Assembly (NCBI RefSeq): GCF_037975245.1
Contig: NC_092565.1
Coordinates: 1,310,499 to 1,374,498 of the forward strand
DNA from: Apostichopus japonicus
Taxonomy: Eukaryota; Echinodermata; Holothuroidea; Aspidochirotida; Stichopodidae
Length of the DNA stretch: 64,000 bases
Reading direction: 5' to 3'
The notes under the pieces are model-generated. The model ran no database searches. It was not told the DNA's origin and saw nothing but the letters and a program-made list of their open reading frames with translations. The position numbers were made by a program, and so were the translations under genes. This document shows positions 1 to 12,670 of the stretch, piece by piece. Within the stretch, counting starts at the first letter, position 1. Each line of letters starts with the position of its first letter.

Positions 1-260
1 TGGCACTGGGAGTTATTGCAGTTATAACATTTTTGGTTTTTGGCCTCTAACTGACCTTTGGTGACCTTCACAGGCACCAAAAACAAAAGGGCACACCTTC
101 TCACTATGGCGGATCTATATACAAAGTTTGAGTTAAGTCCAACTTTCCCTTGTTGAGTTACAGTGTACCCACGCAAGTGTCACAGACGCACTCACAGACA
201 CACAGACACACACGCAAACCTGACTACATAGGTTCCTTTTGCTATAGCAAGGAACCAAAA
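1..260 (+). repeat. Copy of a dispersed repeat family ending in a GGTTCC hairpin
   Basis: The segment has TGACCTTTGGTGACCTT-like words, a CA-rich stretch (about 180-220), and then an end with ATAGGTTCC...GCAAGGAACC that folds into a short hairpin (about 230-257). The same end lies in inverted orientation at about 30,228-30,300. Related internal modules (TTGAGATATCGTGTTTA, TTTGACC words) lie at 16.0-16.4 kb and 20.1-20.6 kb. This looks like a short non-autonomous mobile repeat. The class is unknown and the left end is outside the window. Confidence 0.6.
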
Positions 261-639
261 AGCTGACATTTCTTCCCATATTTCACGTATTTAATGTCCG
301 AAATTGGTAAAGTTAATTACAGCAATGTAATTGGAGTGAGTTAAGGATTACATACATGCAAAATGGTGGGATTTTATGTTCATCGCAAAGTCTCCATAGT
401 TGGTCTTTAAGAAGCGATTCTATGGTCAAGATCGACAGTCAACACCATGAAGACTGAGACCCCAGTTGGAGAACACTTTAACCTTCCCAACCATACCATT
501 AATGACATGCCCCTACATTGGATAGAATCCTTAGGTAGCCGTCCTGACCTAGTATGAATCAGCAGAGAGAGGCTGTGGATGCAACGCCTTCGCACCATTC
601 AACCTCATGGGCTCAACATTCAGGAAGGACATGACTAAC

Positions 640-870
640 TTTTCTTCTGTTCCCCCTCCTTCTCCCCTTGTTCCCCCTCCTTCTCCCCTTGTCCCCCCCC
701 CCCTTTCATAAACTCTCCTCCACCTGTTTTTCTCCACACCTTTCTGTCTTTGTCCTTCTTCAGTTTATTACCTTTCCCCTTCCCTTAATCCTCTCTTTGT
801 CCCTCCACTGTTTATCTCCTACCGCTCCTCTTCCCCTGTTGGTTTCCTTCTTTCTTCATCCCTAATTGTC
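640..870. repeat. Pyrimidine-rich low-complexity tract
   Basis: C/T-rich sequence with repeats of CCCCTCCTTCTCC and a C run. The plus-strand frame open through it is compositionally biased and is not taken as a gene. Confidence 0.6.
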
Positions 871-1550
871 TACTAATCCCCTTTCATCCATCTCTTTGTT
901 GACCATGCTCATTAACCTGTCTGTATTTTGTACGTGTTTTTGTCCCTTCTGTTAGGCCTACTGTTACCTGTCATTTAGCCTTTGAAGATCTTTAGAGGTC
1001 TTGTTCATAATAATAAAACCTACTAACCTCTAATAATAGTTCTGTCGAGTTTAACCCTCCTTGGCGTCGGTCCAGGGAACTTGAACTGCCAGTTCCAAGA
1101 TAGATCCGTATATATAAAATAATCCATAATATTGAATAATTGAAAAACTGAATCCGCTAGTAATTGGTGGATTGCATTGCTACATCCCACACTAAAATGT
1201 CCGGTGGATTCCCGAAGAATATACGAAGTATCGGCCTTTTTAGCCAGCTATCGCTGTGGTGTAAGGCAATGGTATATATTGTAGTGCTAAAGTAATGTTA
1301 CGGCTTAGAAAACAACCTTCGCTCACCAATTCACTGAACGAAGTCACTGATAACGATGTCGCTGTACACTTGAACTTATAACCCCAAAACATTCTCTCGT
1401 TGGACACTGGTCCTCTTTGTTCAAGTTTACTATAAATGGGAGTGGAGATAAGCAAGAAAGTTGGGCAACAGAATGTTTGTAAACAAAACACGTAGGCTGT
1501 TCCACTTTGCGAGAGGGAATACTACATAGGCTCGCTTGCAGTTCGGTCAC

Positions 1551-1577
1551 TACAGATCCTGCTAGGATCGAAACGTC
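1551..1577 (+). other. Hammerhead-ribozyme-like half motif
   Basis: A perfect hairpin GATCC-TGCTA-GGATC (1555-1569) is followed directly by GAAAC (1570-1574) and GTC. This is the arrangement of stem II, the conserved GAAA box and the cleavage-side strand in hammerhead ribozymes, as found in Penelope-like elements and retrozymes. The other core box, CUGANGA, should lie just 5' of the hairpin. Here the bases are CACTACA, so the core is incomplete and this is probably an inactive relic. Confidence 0.35.
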
Positions 1578-1584
1578 AGGCCTA

Positions 1585-1692
1585 CTCATAGGCGTACGAG
1601 GCGGGGGCAGAGGGGCAGACTGCCCCCCCCCCCATTTCCAGAGGACAAGAAATTCGGGCAAAAGTCCTGAAAAATTCGGGCAGCCTAAGAGG
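1585..1692 (+). repeat. Dispersed repeat starting CATAGGCGTAC with a G/C run
   Basis: The start (about 1588) has CATAGGCGTACGAGG, then a G-rich part, CTGCC plus a C run, and GGGCA/ATTCGGGCA words. A related segment in inverted orientation is at about 20,035-20,092, which ends GTACGCCTATG. Probably one end of a dispersed element. Confidence 0.5.
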
Positions 1693-1694
1693 AG

Positions 1695-2260
<566 letters not shown>

Positions 2261-2374
2261 TTGTAACGACATGGCGCCATCAACTGTTTAGACACAGCAC
2301 AGAGGTATACACTGTTCGTACGTACGCGAAGTAGGCTACGACTGTTGTACACATCCTGTATATCATCCAGCAAC
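2261..2374 (+). promoter_or_regulatory. Possible promoter and first non-coding exon of the 5.2-kb gene
   Basis: A CpG-containing patch carries ACATGGCGCCAT (around 2269), which resembles a YY1-type initiator sequence. The patch ends in a near-consensus donor (CAAC|GTAAGT, intron starts 2375). Its position upstream of the acidic-protein exons would suit a 5' untranslated exon. No transcript supports it and the start site is not defined. Confidence 0.3.
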
Positions 2375-4136
2375 GTAAGTATCTCATTTAAGCTGTAATT
2401 TTATCGGTGAAAGACTACCGATAAGGTGCTCACTTGAAACCAAGGCTTACGCATTGCCTGAATATCCAATATACTTTATGTGAAACTTGTCGCCACTAAC
2501 AGCAGTATTATTGGATGGAAATTGTGCATATTAGCCGGTTGTATGACATACTGTACCTTAGGCAAGCCTAAGCTAGGTACTATAGGGTAGGAGGTACAGT
2601 ATCGAGTGTGCCGAGCCGAACAAGTACCTATCTCATTCATTACGCTACTTGTTTATATTTGAAGGTCATGAGTAGGGGGCTTGGGGCTTCCTTGCTGTTC
2701 TAAAGAATTGTATCCTAAATTTACGTGTTACTAGTACTACTAGTATCATTGTGGGATAATTGACACACCTAAGCCTATAGGATTTGATCAATGATGTACT
2801 GTATATCAAGGAAAAATTCAAATCACTCATCTGTATGTGTTTTTCATATGTGTAGTTCCTCAGAAATGTAATGATCTCTAAATATTTAGGGTTCTGTGCT
2901 TATGCACTGTACAATTGAGCAGAATTTGACCTCAAAATGTCTGCCGTGTCAAGTTCTTTCATACCCCTAAATTGACACATTCGTTGATAAGCTAACTATA
3001 GTGTAGTGTAGTGAGGCCTTATTATACTTCAATTGACTTTGTATGCAGTTTGCTATGCTCTGAGCCTCTAAGCTCAGACAGGTCAGGTCCCAGAGATAAG
3101 TGGTATCATATTGAGGTAATGTTGGTTATTTTTAGGGTGTAAGATTCCAAATGACCAAGAAACGTGCAAAACTGGGTGGAGGGTGTTAAAAGCTTAAGAA
3201 AAACCACAATTTGGTCAGCAAATATCTGAAATGGATTCAAGCTGATGAAATATGTAATTCTGCTACACTGCAAAATGTTTAGGTGGCCTGCTGTATCGTT
3301 GCTAGTAATATTTGAAGGTGTGTCAATTACGAGGGTGCGTCATTCATGAAGCCTTTACTATACTACAGTTAGTTACTACTGCACGTGTAATGTATTGAAT
3401 GGTGATACCTACAGTAGTACTAGGTACTGCAGTACTGGTAGTCCTACAACTTACAAACTACGTGTAGGCTAATCAATCGCAAATTCAACTAATTCAATGC
3501 ATCCTCATTAAGAAAGTATCACATTTATCATGCTGGCAAATCAAAGCAGCTGTCACCACTGCCATTACCACTCAACAATTTGAACAATAAAGTACTACCG
3601 TGGTATTGGGCCATTTTCTTTGAATAAAGGACCCAAGGAGTTCTCAATCATCATATTTTTCTGATGAAATGCAATTGGTTTTTGATTTGTTAGTGCAATG
3701 TGAATTGTGTAATTTCAATTGAACAATGCTTTGATAGGGAAATATTGGAAGGTTTGGCTGTCAATAAATTTGAGCTTAGGCTGGACAATTGTTTAATCAA
3801 AATCTTCATGACTTATGGAAGTGGATTCACTTCATTTTAGTCCATATAAGATTGTATATTCAATCAACAGGGAACATAATGAGAATGCTCACGCTTCAAC
3901 CTACCTTTTGGAGATAAAGCCCACCAGCCTGCTATGCTTGACTAGTCTAGAATTTTTTATTCATTTATGGCCAGACACAATTGTTCAAATAGTGCAGATT
4001 AGAGAAGGGTGTCTTTTAACTCAGTCACATCTATGTATAATACTCATAGAGTAACATAACATATCCTAGGCCTATACTGTTACTTTAGTCTTAGAAGAGT
4101 TGTGACCATCCATCTTACACCTATTTTGTATTTCAG
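2375..4136. other. Probable intron or intergenic DNA
   Basis: AT-rich with scattered stops in all frames. The open frame 3815-4054 has no splice or codon support and no recognisable motif. Confidence 0.4.
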
Positions 4137-4259
4137 ACCTGTAGATGAAGTTATATCCAAGATTAAGAAAAACTAGCCATTTGCAGGCAGCTATTAACTA
4201 CTGCAAAGAGAAAACAGATCACACTTCATTGACATCTTGTTGGATAGATGACAAAATAG
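4137..4259 (+). other. Candidate exon (untranslated or coding)
   Basis: The segment is bounded by an acceptor (TTTGTATTTCAG) and a donor (ATAG|GTACAG). An ATG at 4147 stays open to the donor for 37 complete codons, ending in phase 1. The next exon's ATG at 5185 does not continue that frame. So it is either a 5' untranslated exon of the 5.2-kb gene or a separate coding exon whose partner was not found. Confidence 0.35.
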
Positions 4260-5184
4260 GTACAGTAAATTGTTAAATTTTGTATCTTTTCCAGTTAAAC
4301 TTAGTACAAAGCATTTTGTCAGAGTTTATATGTAACTTAAAGTGTGCTTGCTGTATTCCAAGTTCCAACATTCAACATGCCAACTCTACAAGAGATAATG
4401 CTCAAGCCAAGCTAGACATGATCTGAACCTCTCAGAATCAATCAGTTTAACAACATTTATTTTTTCATCGTCTTTGCAAACTGAACTGTACCAGAAGAAC
4501 ACATACTAGTGAAAAACATAAGAAGAATGATGTATATATTTCCAGGCTAATTTGAAGTCAGAGCTTTTTTTTTTAACTTCTACAGTCTACAGCTAGAATG
4601 TAATCTCATAAGCTTTTAAAGTGATAGCATGCTTAATATGGGGCCAGTAAGTACAGATCTTTAAGATACAATTAGTTGATTTGTTGCAGTTTCTGTGATC
4701 ATGGGAGATGTATACGTCTCACATCTCAATCGCTACACATACCAATTTTCTTGCAAAATTTTAAGATTTTGTGTCATGTTATTATACAGAAAAGGTCTTG
4801 ATCCGGCTGCAATAGTCTCTTTAAAGCTTTGATATGAGATTGATATAAACTAGTGTTTGCACAAGTAACCCAAGTACCCGCCGAACTGATTGCTACCTGG
4901 TTCCGAACATACTACCCGGTTCCGACGTAAAATGTAAAGTAATATTTTTGTACAAAATGTATAAGTTTGTTCAGGAAACCTATTGCCGCATTGTGTAAAT
5001 GTTTGCCACAATGCCCCCGAAAAATAAATTACAGTTACTGTAGAAATGTTGATACGACTCGAACCCATAGTCGCCATAGTCACAAGCTGCTACTGTATTT
5101 CATCAGTAAACACGTCTGATTCTTCTAGAATTGATTTATGTTACGCCTAATGTTCAGTTGTTACATAAGAACAGGCCTCGGAAT

Positions 5185-8100
5185 ATGGCCAATATTTCTG
5201 CTCAAAGTAATGATGCACAAGTAAGTGCAAACTTCCCAAGTTAAAACGCAACATTGGAGTAGTTTTTAGTTGTTATGATTTCTTTATGTTATGTTCTGTT
5301 TGGTAATGTTCTACAGTAATTCTAGAGAAGTTACCACAGTACCGTTAGGTACCTGAACCTCCCCCCCCCCCCCCTTCTCCTTCATATCTCTACTTACATC
5401 AATTCTTTAAAGTGCATTGAATTTCATTTATATTAAAATCAATTGAGGAGTATTTGTTTCTCTTTAGCAGCCAGAGAATGAGGAAGAAGCTACAGACAGT
5501 AATGTCAGAGATAACTCTGTAGTACCCGTAAGTTTTTGTTGCACTTGTTTTCCATTCTGTTGTTTCGGACAAATTTGTTTATAAGTCAGGTAAGTTGCAG
5601 ACATTTATGGATATGATTGCACCTGTGCACTAGCTCTTTTTACCACACAGAAAAGTGATACTCTGATAAGCCCTTTCTCTGGAGAGTTAAGACTTTGTAT
5701 TTCTGTGGAGGTGTGAGTGTGTGGGGGGGGGGGGGGAGGGGGATATCATGGGATTGGCTGGTAATCAGTTTGTTCATGGCTGAGTGCCTGAATTTCATGC
5801 TGTCAAAAGTTCTTGCAGTCAAAAGTTGGCTGACTGCTGGTTTAAGTACACTGGTTTGAAACCACAAGTCTATTTCATATAAAATACACTTATATTTAGT
5901 GTTGCCCTTTATTTAAAATACTCTTTCATTATACTTCATTCAAATCTACAAAATGAAATTTCTTCCAGGCAGCGACCAATGACAGTTCCAGCCTGGAAAA
6001 CATGTCCTTTTGTGGCCTTTTGAAGGTAATCCTTCTGCTTTGTTGATCATCTAAGAAAGATTCATCAATAGAAGTTAAGGCTGTGTAAAACAGAGCAATA
6101 TAAATCATGCTCATCTAATCAATACTGTAGTTCGTTTAACAGCCTTTACTGTACATTAACTTTGACAAAGGCTTGCTTTTATTTTACAGTATTGATTGAT
6201 TGTTTACTTGGTTGATTAGTTGGTTATGTTTGATTATTTAAATATCTATTTTTATTGCAACCCCATTAAAAGAAAACATTTAATAAAATGGATAAATCTA
6301 TGTCAATGTGTTAAAACTATAAGATATCTCTTTGCAATTGCAATGCAAGAAAGCAAATTGCAAAAGCATGTGTCAATTGAGCAATAGGATCTATGGTACA
6401 TGACCCTAACCTGCTAGGATCACCTTAAATAAACTTAATGTTGACATTGTAATAATGTGTCAGAACTCATTCATGCTTGCTTCATATGTTATTCCATACA
6501 GATAGCAACTATCCCCTACTCATAACTTAAAGTTAAACCAGTCCATGATGAAATGTTGAAAGGAATAATATATCTTAAAGTATTCACTAGCAAATAAATT
6601 GGAAAAAGGCAAAAAGAGTACTGCATAGAATCCAATATTAAAGCACTATAGTGACGTTGATCTGTATACATCTTATTGCCATTTATGCATTTGGGATTTT
6701 TAGTGGGTAAACTTCATGTTCATTGTGTATCTGTAAATGTTTGTTCATTCATTCAATAACTTTAAGAAATTGTGTATGCCCAGTTAGAATACTCACTCTA
6801 AAACCACATTGAGAGTTGCCTCCTCTGTTGATTGCCTAATTTTGTTACTGCAGGCAATACTGCATGTGCAGAGGTTAACATTGACCCCTTTTTTCCCTAT
6901 TTATAATGGGGAGAAACATTGGGGCTGTGAAATATTATCCCTTGGCTTCTGTTTTGCAACAAATGGCAAGGGGATGGGGAATTTCTTGTCCTGTATTGCT
7001 CTGTACGTACATTAAGGTCAAAAATAGCAGTGCTAGACATTTCATTATTAATATAGCATACAGTACTTAATAATGTTGCCCCACTCCAAAACATCTCCCC
7101 CTTTCTCTTCAATCTCGACCCTACCCCTCCTCTAAACCTGTTAAGTAGACCCAATGCAAGATAACATTGAAAGTTTCCTCCATTGCCTTATTATGTTATT
7201 GATAACTTTCAATTATGAAGAGGTAAACATAGACCCCAATTATCCATATTTGCAATGGGCCACAGGGATTTATTGTGGGCTATCAAATATTACCCCAGCT
7301 GGCTACCATCTGGAAGCTAAGGGTAGATTTCTTGGTGGTCCTGATTTATCCCCCCCCCCCTTATCCTCCCCTCCTTGTTTGGCTAAACTACAGTATATAT
7401 CCCTACCCTACTTTTCTTTTTTTTATTATCTAACCGATTTAATTTCACGGTAGTATTCTTAGATATACTTCCCAATATACCTTTGCCTATATGTAGTAAT
7501 GTTAACCTACTCCCAAATATCTTTGTCACATTTTTCCTTTAATCTTTATCCTCACCCATTCTCCATGCCCTCGTATGCATGAAACAATGTAAAATCAAAT
7601 TGAGAGGTGCTTCCTTTATTGATTGTCTAATTTTGATAACTGCAATACTCAATGTGTATAGGTTAACATAGACCCTATTTTAAACTGTTTCCAACGGAAG
7701 GATCGGAGGGGGGGGGGTGATCATTGGGGCTCTGAAGTGTACCCCCAGCTGGCTTCCATCTGGAAGCTGAGGGTAGACTTCTTGGTGGTCCTGATTATGT
7801 TTTTAAGTCTTCCCTGTGGATGCTTTGCCTCCCCCCCCCCTTGTTTGTCCAAGCTACTGGGCATATTCCTGCCCTGTTCTTTTCTACCTAAGGGATGAAC
7901 AAATGTCAGCGGTATTGTTTAAAATACTTCTGTTATACCTTCCATCTGGAAGCCTACGGGATGACTTCTTGGCGGTCCTGATCCCCGTTTTAAGCTACTG
8001 GGTATATCCTCTGCCCTCCTTTTTTGTTGCCTGGCTAATAAATTAATTTCAAAGGTGGTATTCCAATATACTTACTAATACCTTTGCCTATATGTACTTA

Positions 8101-11100
8101 AGTTATCCCAACCCAATATATTTCTCTTGATCACTCTTAATGTATAGAGGTTAAAGATGTATAGGCCCCTAACTAAATGCTATACTTGCTATATGATTTC
8201 AAACTGCACTTTTCCTGGAGGCATTACCCTCTAAACTTTTCCCATAATGCTAAATAAGCAAAGAAGATGGCTGGATGTCCCAGTGAGGTAAATTACCTTC
8301 AGGGTGGTAATATGAAGAGTATAAAAATAATCACCATATGCAATGGACCATATTTGAAAATTTTGCATATTTGGGGTCAATACAGCATACCTTTAACATA
8401 GACCCTTTTTACCCTGTTTGCAATGGGAGAATCATTGGTAGGGGCTGGGCTGTGAAACATTTCCGTTCTGTCTTGAAGCTAAGGATGTTAGGGGGGGGGG
8501 GGGGGTTTGTTGGAGTTGCCTTGACCTCCATTGCTTTGGCTATCCTGTACTTTGAGGTTAAAGGTAGCAATAGTAGTATTTCATTTATGTACTATTTTAA
8601 CCCACGTTAAAGAACTCTCCCACTTTCTGTTCAATTCCTACATGTACCATCATCTACTCCTGGTATGTAGTGAACCAATGGCAAATCACATTGAGAGATA
8701 ACTCCCTTATTGATTTTGTAATTTTGTTACTTTCACACAAAATATTGTATACCTTGAAACTTTTGCTATAACCTGTATAGGTTTAGTATACACCCCATTG
8801 AATGGTAGGGGGAATGGTGATGGCAAATGGGCTGTAAATTTGTATCTCTTGGCTTCCACTTCAGCTGAAGGGATGTACATACCACATAGTATATGTCCCA
8901 CCTATTTTCTCTTGCTATAAGAATTTGACTCTCCTGTACAAAAAAAAAATGCAATGACTCTCTGTAGAGTAAGCAATTACCCTGACATGTCACACAATTG
9001 AATAGAAACATGCTGATAACAGCTAATCATATATGGTGTAAAATAGTTTTTGAATAATCTACCATTTGATTTTAAAATGTATATAGGACTTTTGACTTCA
9101 TATACTATTTTAATTGTACATGATTTCATCTCATTCAGCTAGTTATGTTCAATCTTCCTGATCTTCCAAAATTATGATGTGTTGGATATTTGTTTTGCAG
9201 AAACACACACAAACTGACTGCAACAACAAGACAGATGGAAAATATTCAGTCTCTGAATCAGATGAGGATGGTGAGTTTGACTGTTTCTCCACAGGATTGT
9301 CCTTAGCCGGCTAACTAAATGTAGTACCTTGTAAATTTCCAGCTAACTGCACTCTGCTTGCTTTTATGTCATCTTTATGTTACTGTACAATAAACCACAT
9401 GTATATAAAAAAGTGAGGTATATGACTAGAACAGAACAACTGTTGAAGATATAATCTTATAGGTCATACTGCTGTATTGGCCCCAAATATAGCATGCTAT
9501 ATTACCACACAGTGTTTACACGAAGAACCTCACAGTGTCAAGCTGTGCAGACTACTTCATAGTGACCATCATCGAGGTAAATGAATCTGGAGAAACTATC
9601 ACACAGTAAATACGCGCGTACGCGCGTACCATGCATGGAGGGTCATGTGATGTGTTCCAGGGTGGTACTAATATATTACTCTCCCCATTACGCATGATGA
9701 TTTCACCCAACTAGTACGTAAATGTGTACGCGTGCTTAGAGCAGCAGACGACACCCGTTACCTAGCAATAACCGTGCATGTAGCCTAACGTGATAGCTAT
9801 ATTCCCGTCGAGCAGCATTAGGCTCTGTCCCATGGAGAATTCCATGGTTGCACTGAACTAAACATTTCCCCACAGCAACACGTCCAGTTCAACAATCCTT
9901 TTCGACAAAAAATCGTTCTTGATAATACAATTCAGACATCGACATTTCCCGCTTCAAGCCCAATGTATCTGTACTTGTTCTGTGCCAGTGTGACAGGGAA
10001 TAGTGTCCGGGCGTCTCACGGACACTATTCCACGGGAATTGTGTCCGTAGGACAAATTTCTCGGGGGGAATTGTGTCCGGCGGACAGTATTATCTGTCCG
10101 GACGGACACTATTAACTAGGAAAAAACGTCCGTGTGTGGTGATTTTCTGTCCGCACGGACAGGATGAGAGAATAGCATGGACAAATGTGTCCTACAAGCT
10201 CTTCTGCATGGAAACGTAGTGCAAAAACAGTTGGACAGCAAGGCTTCTTTGGAGTATGCCTTTTCATCTTAATTGCATTTCTTAATGGCAGGATTTATAG
10301 AGGAACTTTAGACCAATTTCACTACATGATGAACGGCTGAAATATATGGTCATTAATGATTTCTTGCATGATACTATTTGGACAGACAAAAATGAATGGA
10401 AATATCAATTTACTTTAAAATTTACTGCAAATTTAATTCTCCTTCATGTTCTCTGCTGCATAAGATAAATACATTTCTATAAAATGAGTGCTGCAATAGG
10501 CAGTGGGCCGAAGTAGGAAAAGTGATCTAAAAATTAACTTTCGTTGCAAAGTCACGGGGTATACATGAAACCCATTATATTTTATTAGCAATATGTATTA
10601 TTTTCCAAAATCAGTTGTTCCCAAGTGACAATGTTGCACATTAATGTTTTTTAGGCCAAAATGGCGGCAATTTCCCCATACATATCCTGCACAAAATAGA
10701 ATAGGCCACAAATACCATAAAATTGATCAGAAGGAGAATCTACCTTCATGTTGAGGTCCCGCCGGCTGTTTTGAACATATGTGGAATGATAATTTGTTTA
10801 GTGGGGGGAGGGGGTCTACTATAAGGTCACAAAGCACTAAAAACAGAAATAGAGGGCGCTGTCCATTTCAGTATATCGGAGCATTGCATACTGCTATGCG
10901 AAAAAATTATTATTTAAATTACTTCGCGATGCTTTTCATTGTAATTACATAGAAAATCTGTCATTAATTCTGATCATGTGCCAAACATCATTCTCCCTAG
11001 CCCAATTCTATGCACTGCAATTCCCATACCTATGTTTGGTAGCTGGACATGGATATATTAAATGGTGCTTAAAATCCTACCCCTCTCCAAAATTTCAGAG

Positions 11101-12670
11101 ATTGAAGCCTCTCTTGAATTGAAAATATTGAGGCAAAGTTAAGGGATTAGGAAGGTATGGGGAAGGGTGAGGTGGTGTAAGGAGGGGATATGTATAAATC
11201 TAGTTTATAAATGAGGAAAGCATATGGGAGTGAAGCTCCAATGTAAACCATAAAGTGTTATGTAAAGAAGGTGAGAAAGGTGTGTAAGTTTCAGTTCTGA
11301 ATTATATTATTATTGCCATCACCAGTGCATAAATTCCTTTTACAAATATTGTTAAACTGAAGTAACAATTGAAAACATTTACTATTTCTAATAGCTACAG
11401 TATGTATACATTTTCATAGAACAGGACCTGTAACTGTAGCCATCAAAAAATAGGACCGAGTCTTCTACGAAAGGTTGCTCTTTATTTATTCATCTGGTTT
11501 TCTTTGAGTACCTTCGTGAAAACTACAAATAAAAATAATAATTATACAAACAACTACAATATGCACATTCTATCGAATACATATACAATAACAAGTGAAT
11601 ATATCATCTATGGTAGTAAGGCTAGTCCATTCAGTGATATAGTCCCATCAAAACTGACGCTAAGTTCTTACGAAAAGAATATTTACTATCTCTGTAATTG
11701 ATGGATATACATATTACAATTGGACAGGAAGAAGCCTTTAGGTCCGGGGTAAACTTGCATCTAAACCATAACATAAATTAACGTACCTCTTTGGACTCTT
11801 TACAAATTTCGGCTCAGTTAAGCACTCTGATAGGTGTGGCAAAGATAAATTGTGTCTCAACAACATGCATGGTCGGCCTATCTGTACAAGGCTGTGCACC
11901 CTCTCTCGAAAAATGCAGAGTGAGAGACATCTCGGCCTCGTACACAAAACAATTTAAAGTAACCATTGTGCGGTACTGTAATGTGAAGAATTCCACATCT
12001 GGGAATATTTGCCATGCAGGACAGCACGGGATTGCTGCCGAGCTCACAAATTATGAATACGAATATGTTTAAATAACAATGAATAGATTTTACGTATAGA
12101 AATTGTGAATCAACTGTTACAGGACCTATGAAGTACATTGTACATTTTCATGAAAATTTGCAGGAATTTAGAAATGGCAACTTTCCATCAAGTGGTCTCT
12201 CATGCAGAATTGCAAATTTAAAGGTCTTGAATAATATAACTACTGGAGACACAATGTGGCCACAGTGTAGTGTGTGGACTGATCTCAGCAGCTTTGGGGC
12301 AGGTCCTTGATCCATTGATTCTGTTGACAGAGCAGATGAAGATTTATTTAATATGTATTTGTGATACACAAATGGGCTTCTTTACTTCACCTCAAGTATT
12401 TTAAAGTTGCTTTCAATCACTTCAATGTTGCATAGCTGATAGATAGTTTAAAAAGAGATATGCAACATTGCAATAAATGTCCACATTAATAAATATAGTG
12501 ACTGATAAAGCTCAAATAAAATATGCTTATTACCTTATGCTGCATACCATGAGTTTTGCAAAATTGATTATTCTACATTAATTTTTTACTTTACAATTCA
12601 ACTATTTCCTCCCTCCCTTATTTACTTTTAAACAGAACATGGACCTGAATTTCCATTGAAATACATTTAA
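5185..12670 (+). CDS. Small acidic protein gene, five exons; unrecognised family
   Basis: Exons 5185-5220, 5471-5527, 5969-6025, 9201-9270 and, less surely, 12636-12670. Each junction has consensus GT/AG and matching phase: three phase-0 junctions, then phase 1. The ATG at 5185 opens a Ser/Asn/Asp/Glu-rich protein of about 84 residues with ENEEEATDSN, a Ser-rich SSSLENMSFCGLLK segment and SVSESDEDE near the end. No folded domain, signal peptide or membrane segment is visible. Exons 2 and 3 are both exactly 57 nt. The last exon follows a long pyrimidine tract (about 12,601-12,630), adds HGPEFPLKYI and stops at 12668. If that exon is wrong, the gene continues elsewhere from the donor at 9271. 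The final exon lies opposite an intron of the minus-strand pseudogene, so the two loci overlap in antisense. No function is assigned. Confidence 0.5.
6795..8900 (+). repeat. Diverged ~400-500 bp tandem repeat, about five copies, within an intron
   Basis: Copies begin near 6,795, 7,165, 7,600, 8,335 and 8,690. Each has a TTGAGAG(T/G)T/CCTC(C) opening or part of it, a TTGATTG-CTAATTTTG block, GTTAACAT(T/A)GACCCC, GCAATGGG and ATTGGGGCTGTGAAA. Several carry the CTTCCATCTGGAAGC palindrome and a run of C or G. Copies are clearly diverged, so the duplication is old. It lies between exons 3 and 4 of the acidic-protein gene. Confidence 0.65.
9536..10190 (+). repeat. Dispersed repeat with GTGTCC/GGACAC palindromes, copy 1
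   Basis: The left block (9,560-9,665) has GGTAAATGAATCTGGAG and GGTCATGTGATGTGTTCC. The right block (9,990-10,190) is dense in GTGTCCG, CGGACAC and GGACACTATT words that can pair with each other. Both blocks recur in the same order, inverted, at about 26,825-27,145. The two blocks therefore appear to belong to one element. Confidence 0.5.
9611..9628. repeat. Alternating CG/TA palindrome
   Basis: TACGCGCGTACGCGCGTA is a perfect palindrome of alternating pyrimidine and purine, a Z-DNA- or cruciform-prone type of sequence. It lies inside copy 1 of the GTGTCC repeat and is missing from the inverted copy at 27.1 kb. Confidence 0.7.
10200..12120. other. Unassigned non-coding stretch
   Basis: Mostly AT-rich single-copy-looking sequence. 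Overlapping frames at 11,738-12,138 are open on both strands but lack recognisable motifs. No RNA gene was recognised. Confidence 0.4.

Noticed and set aside
11738-12138. Overlapping open frames on both strands near 11.8-12.1 kb
   Set aside because: Neither shows a known motif, and the best minus-strand frame does not join in phase with the exon at 12,329-12,148.
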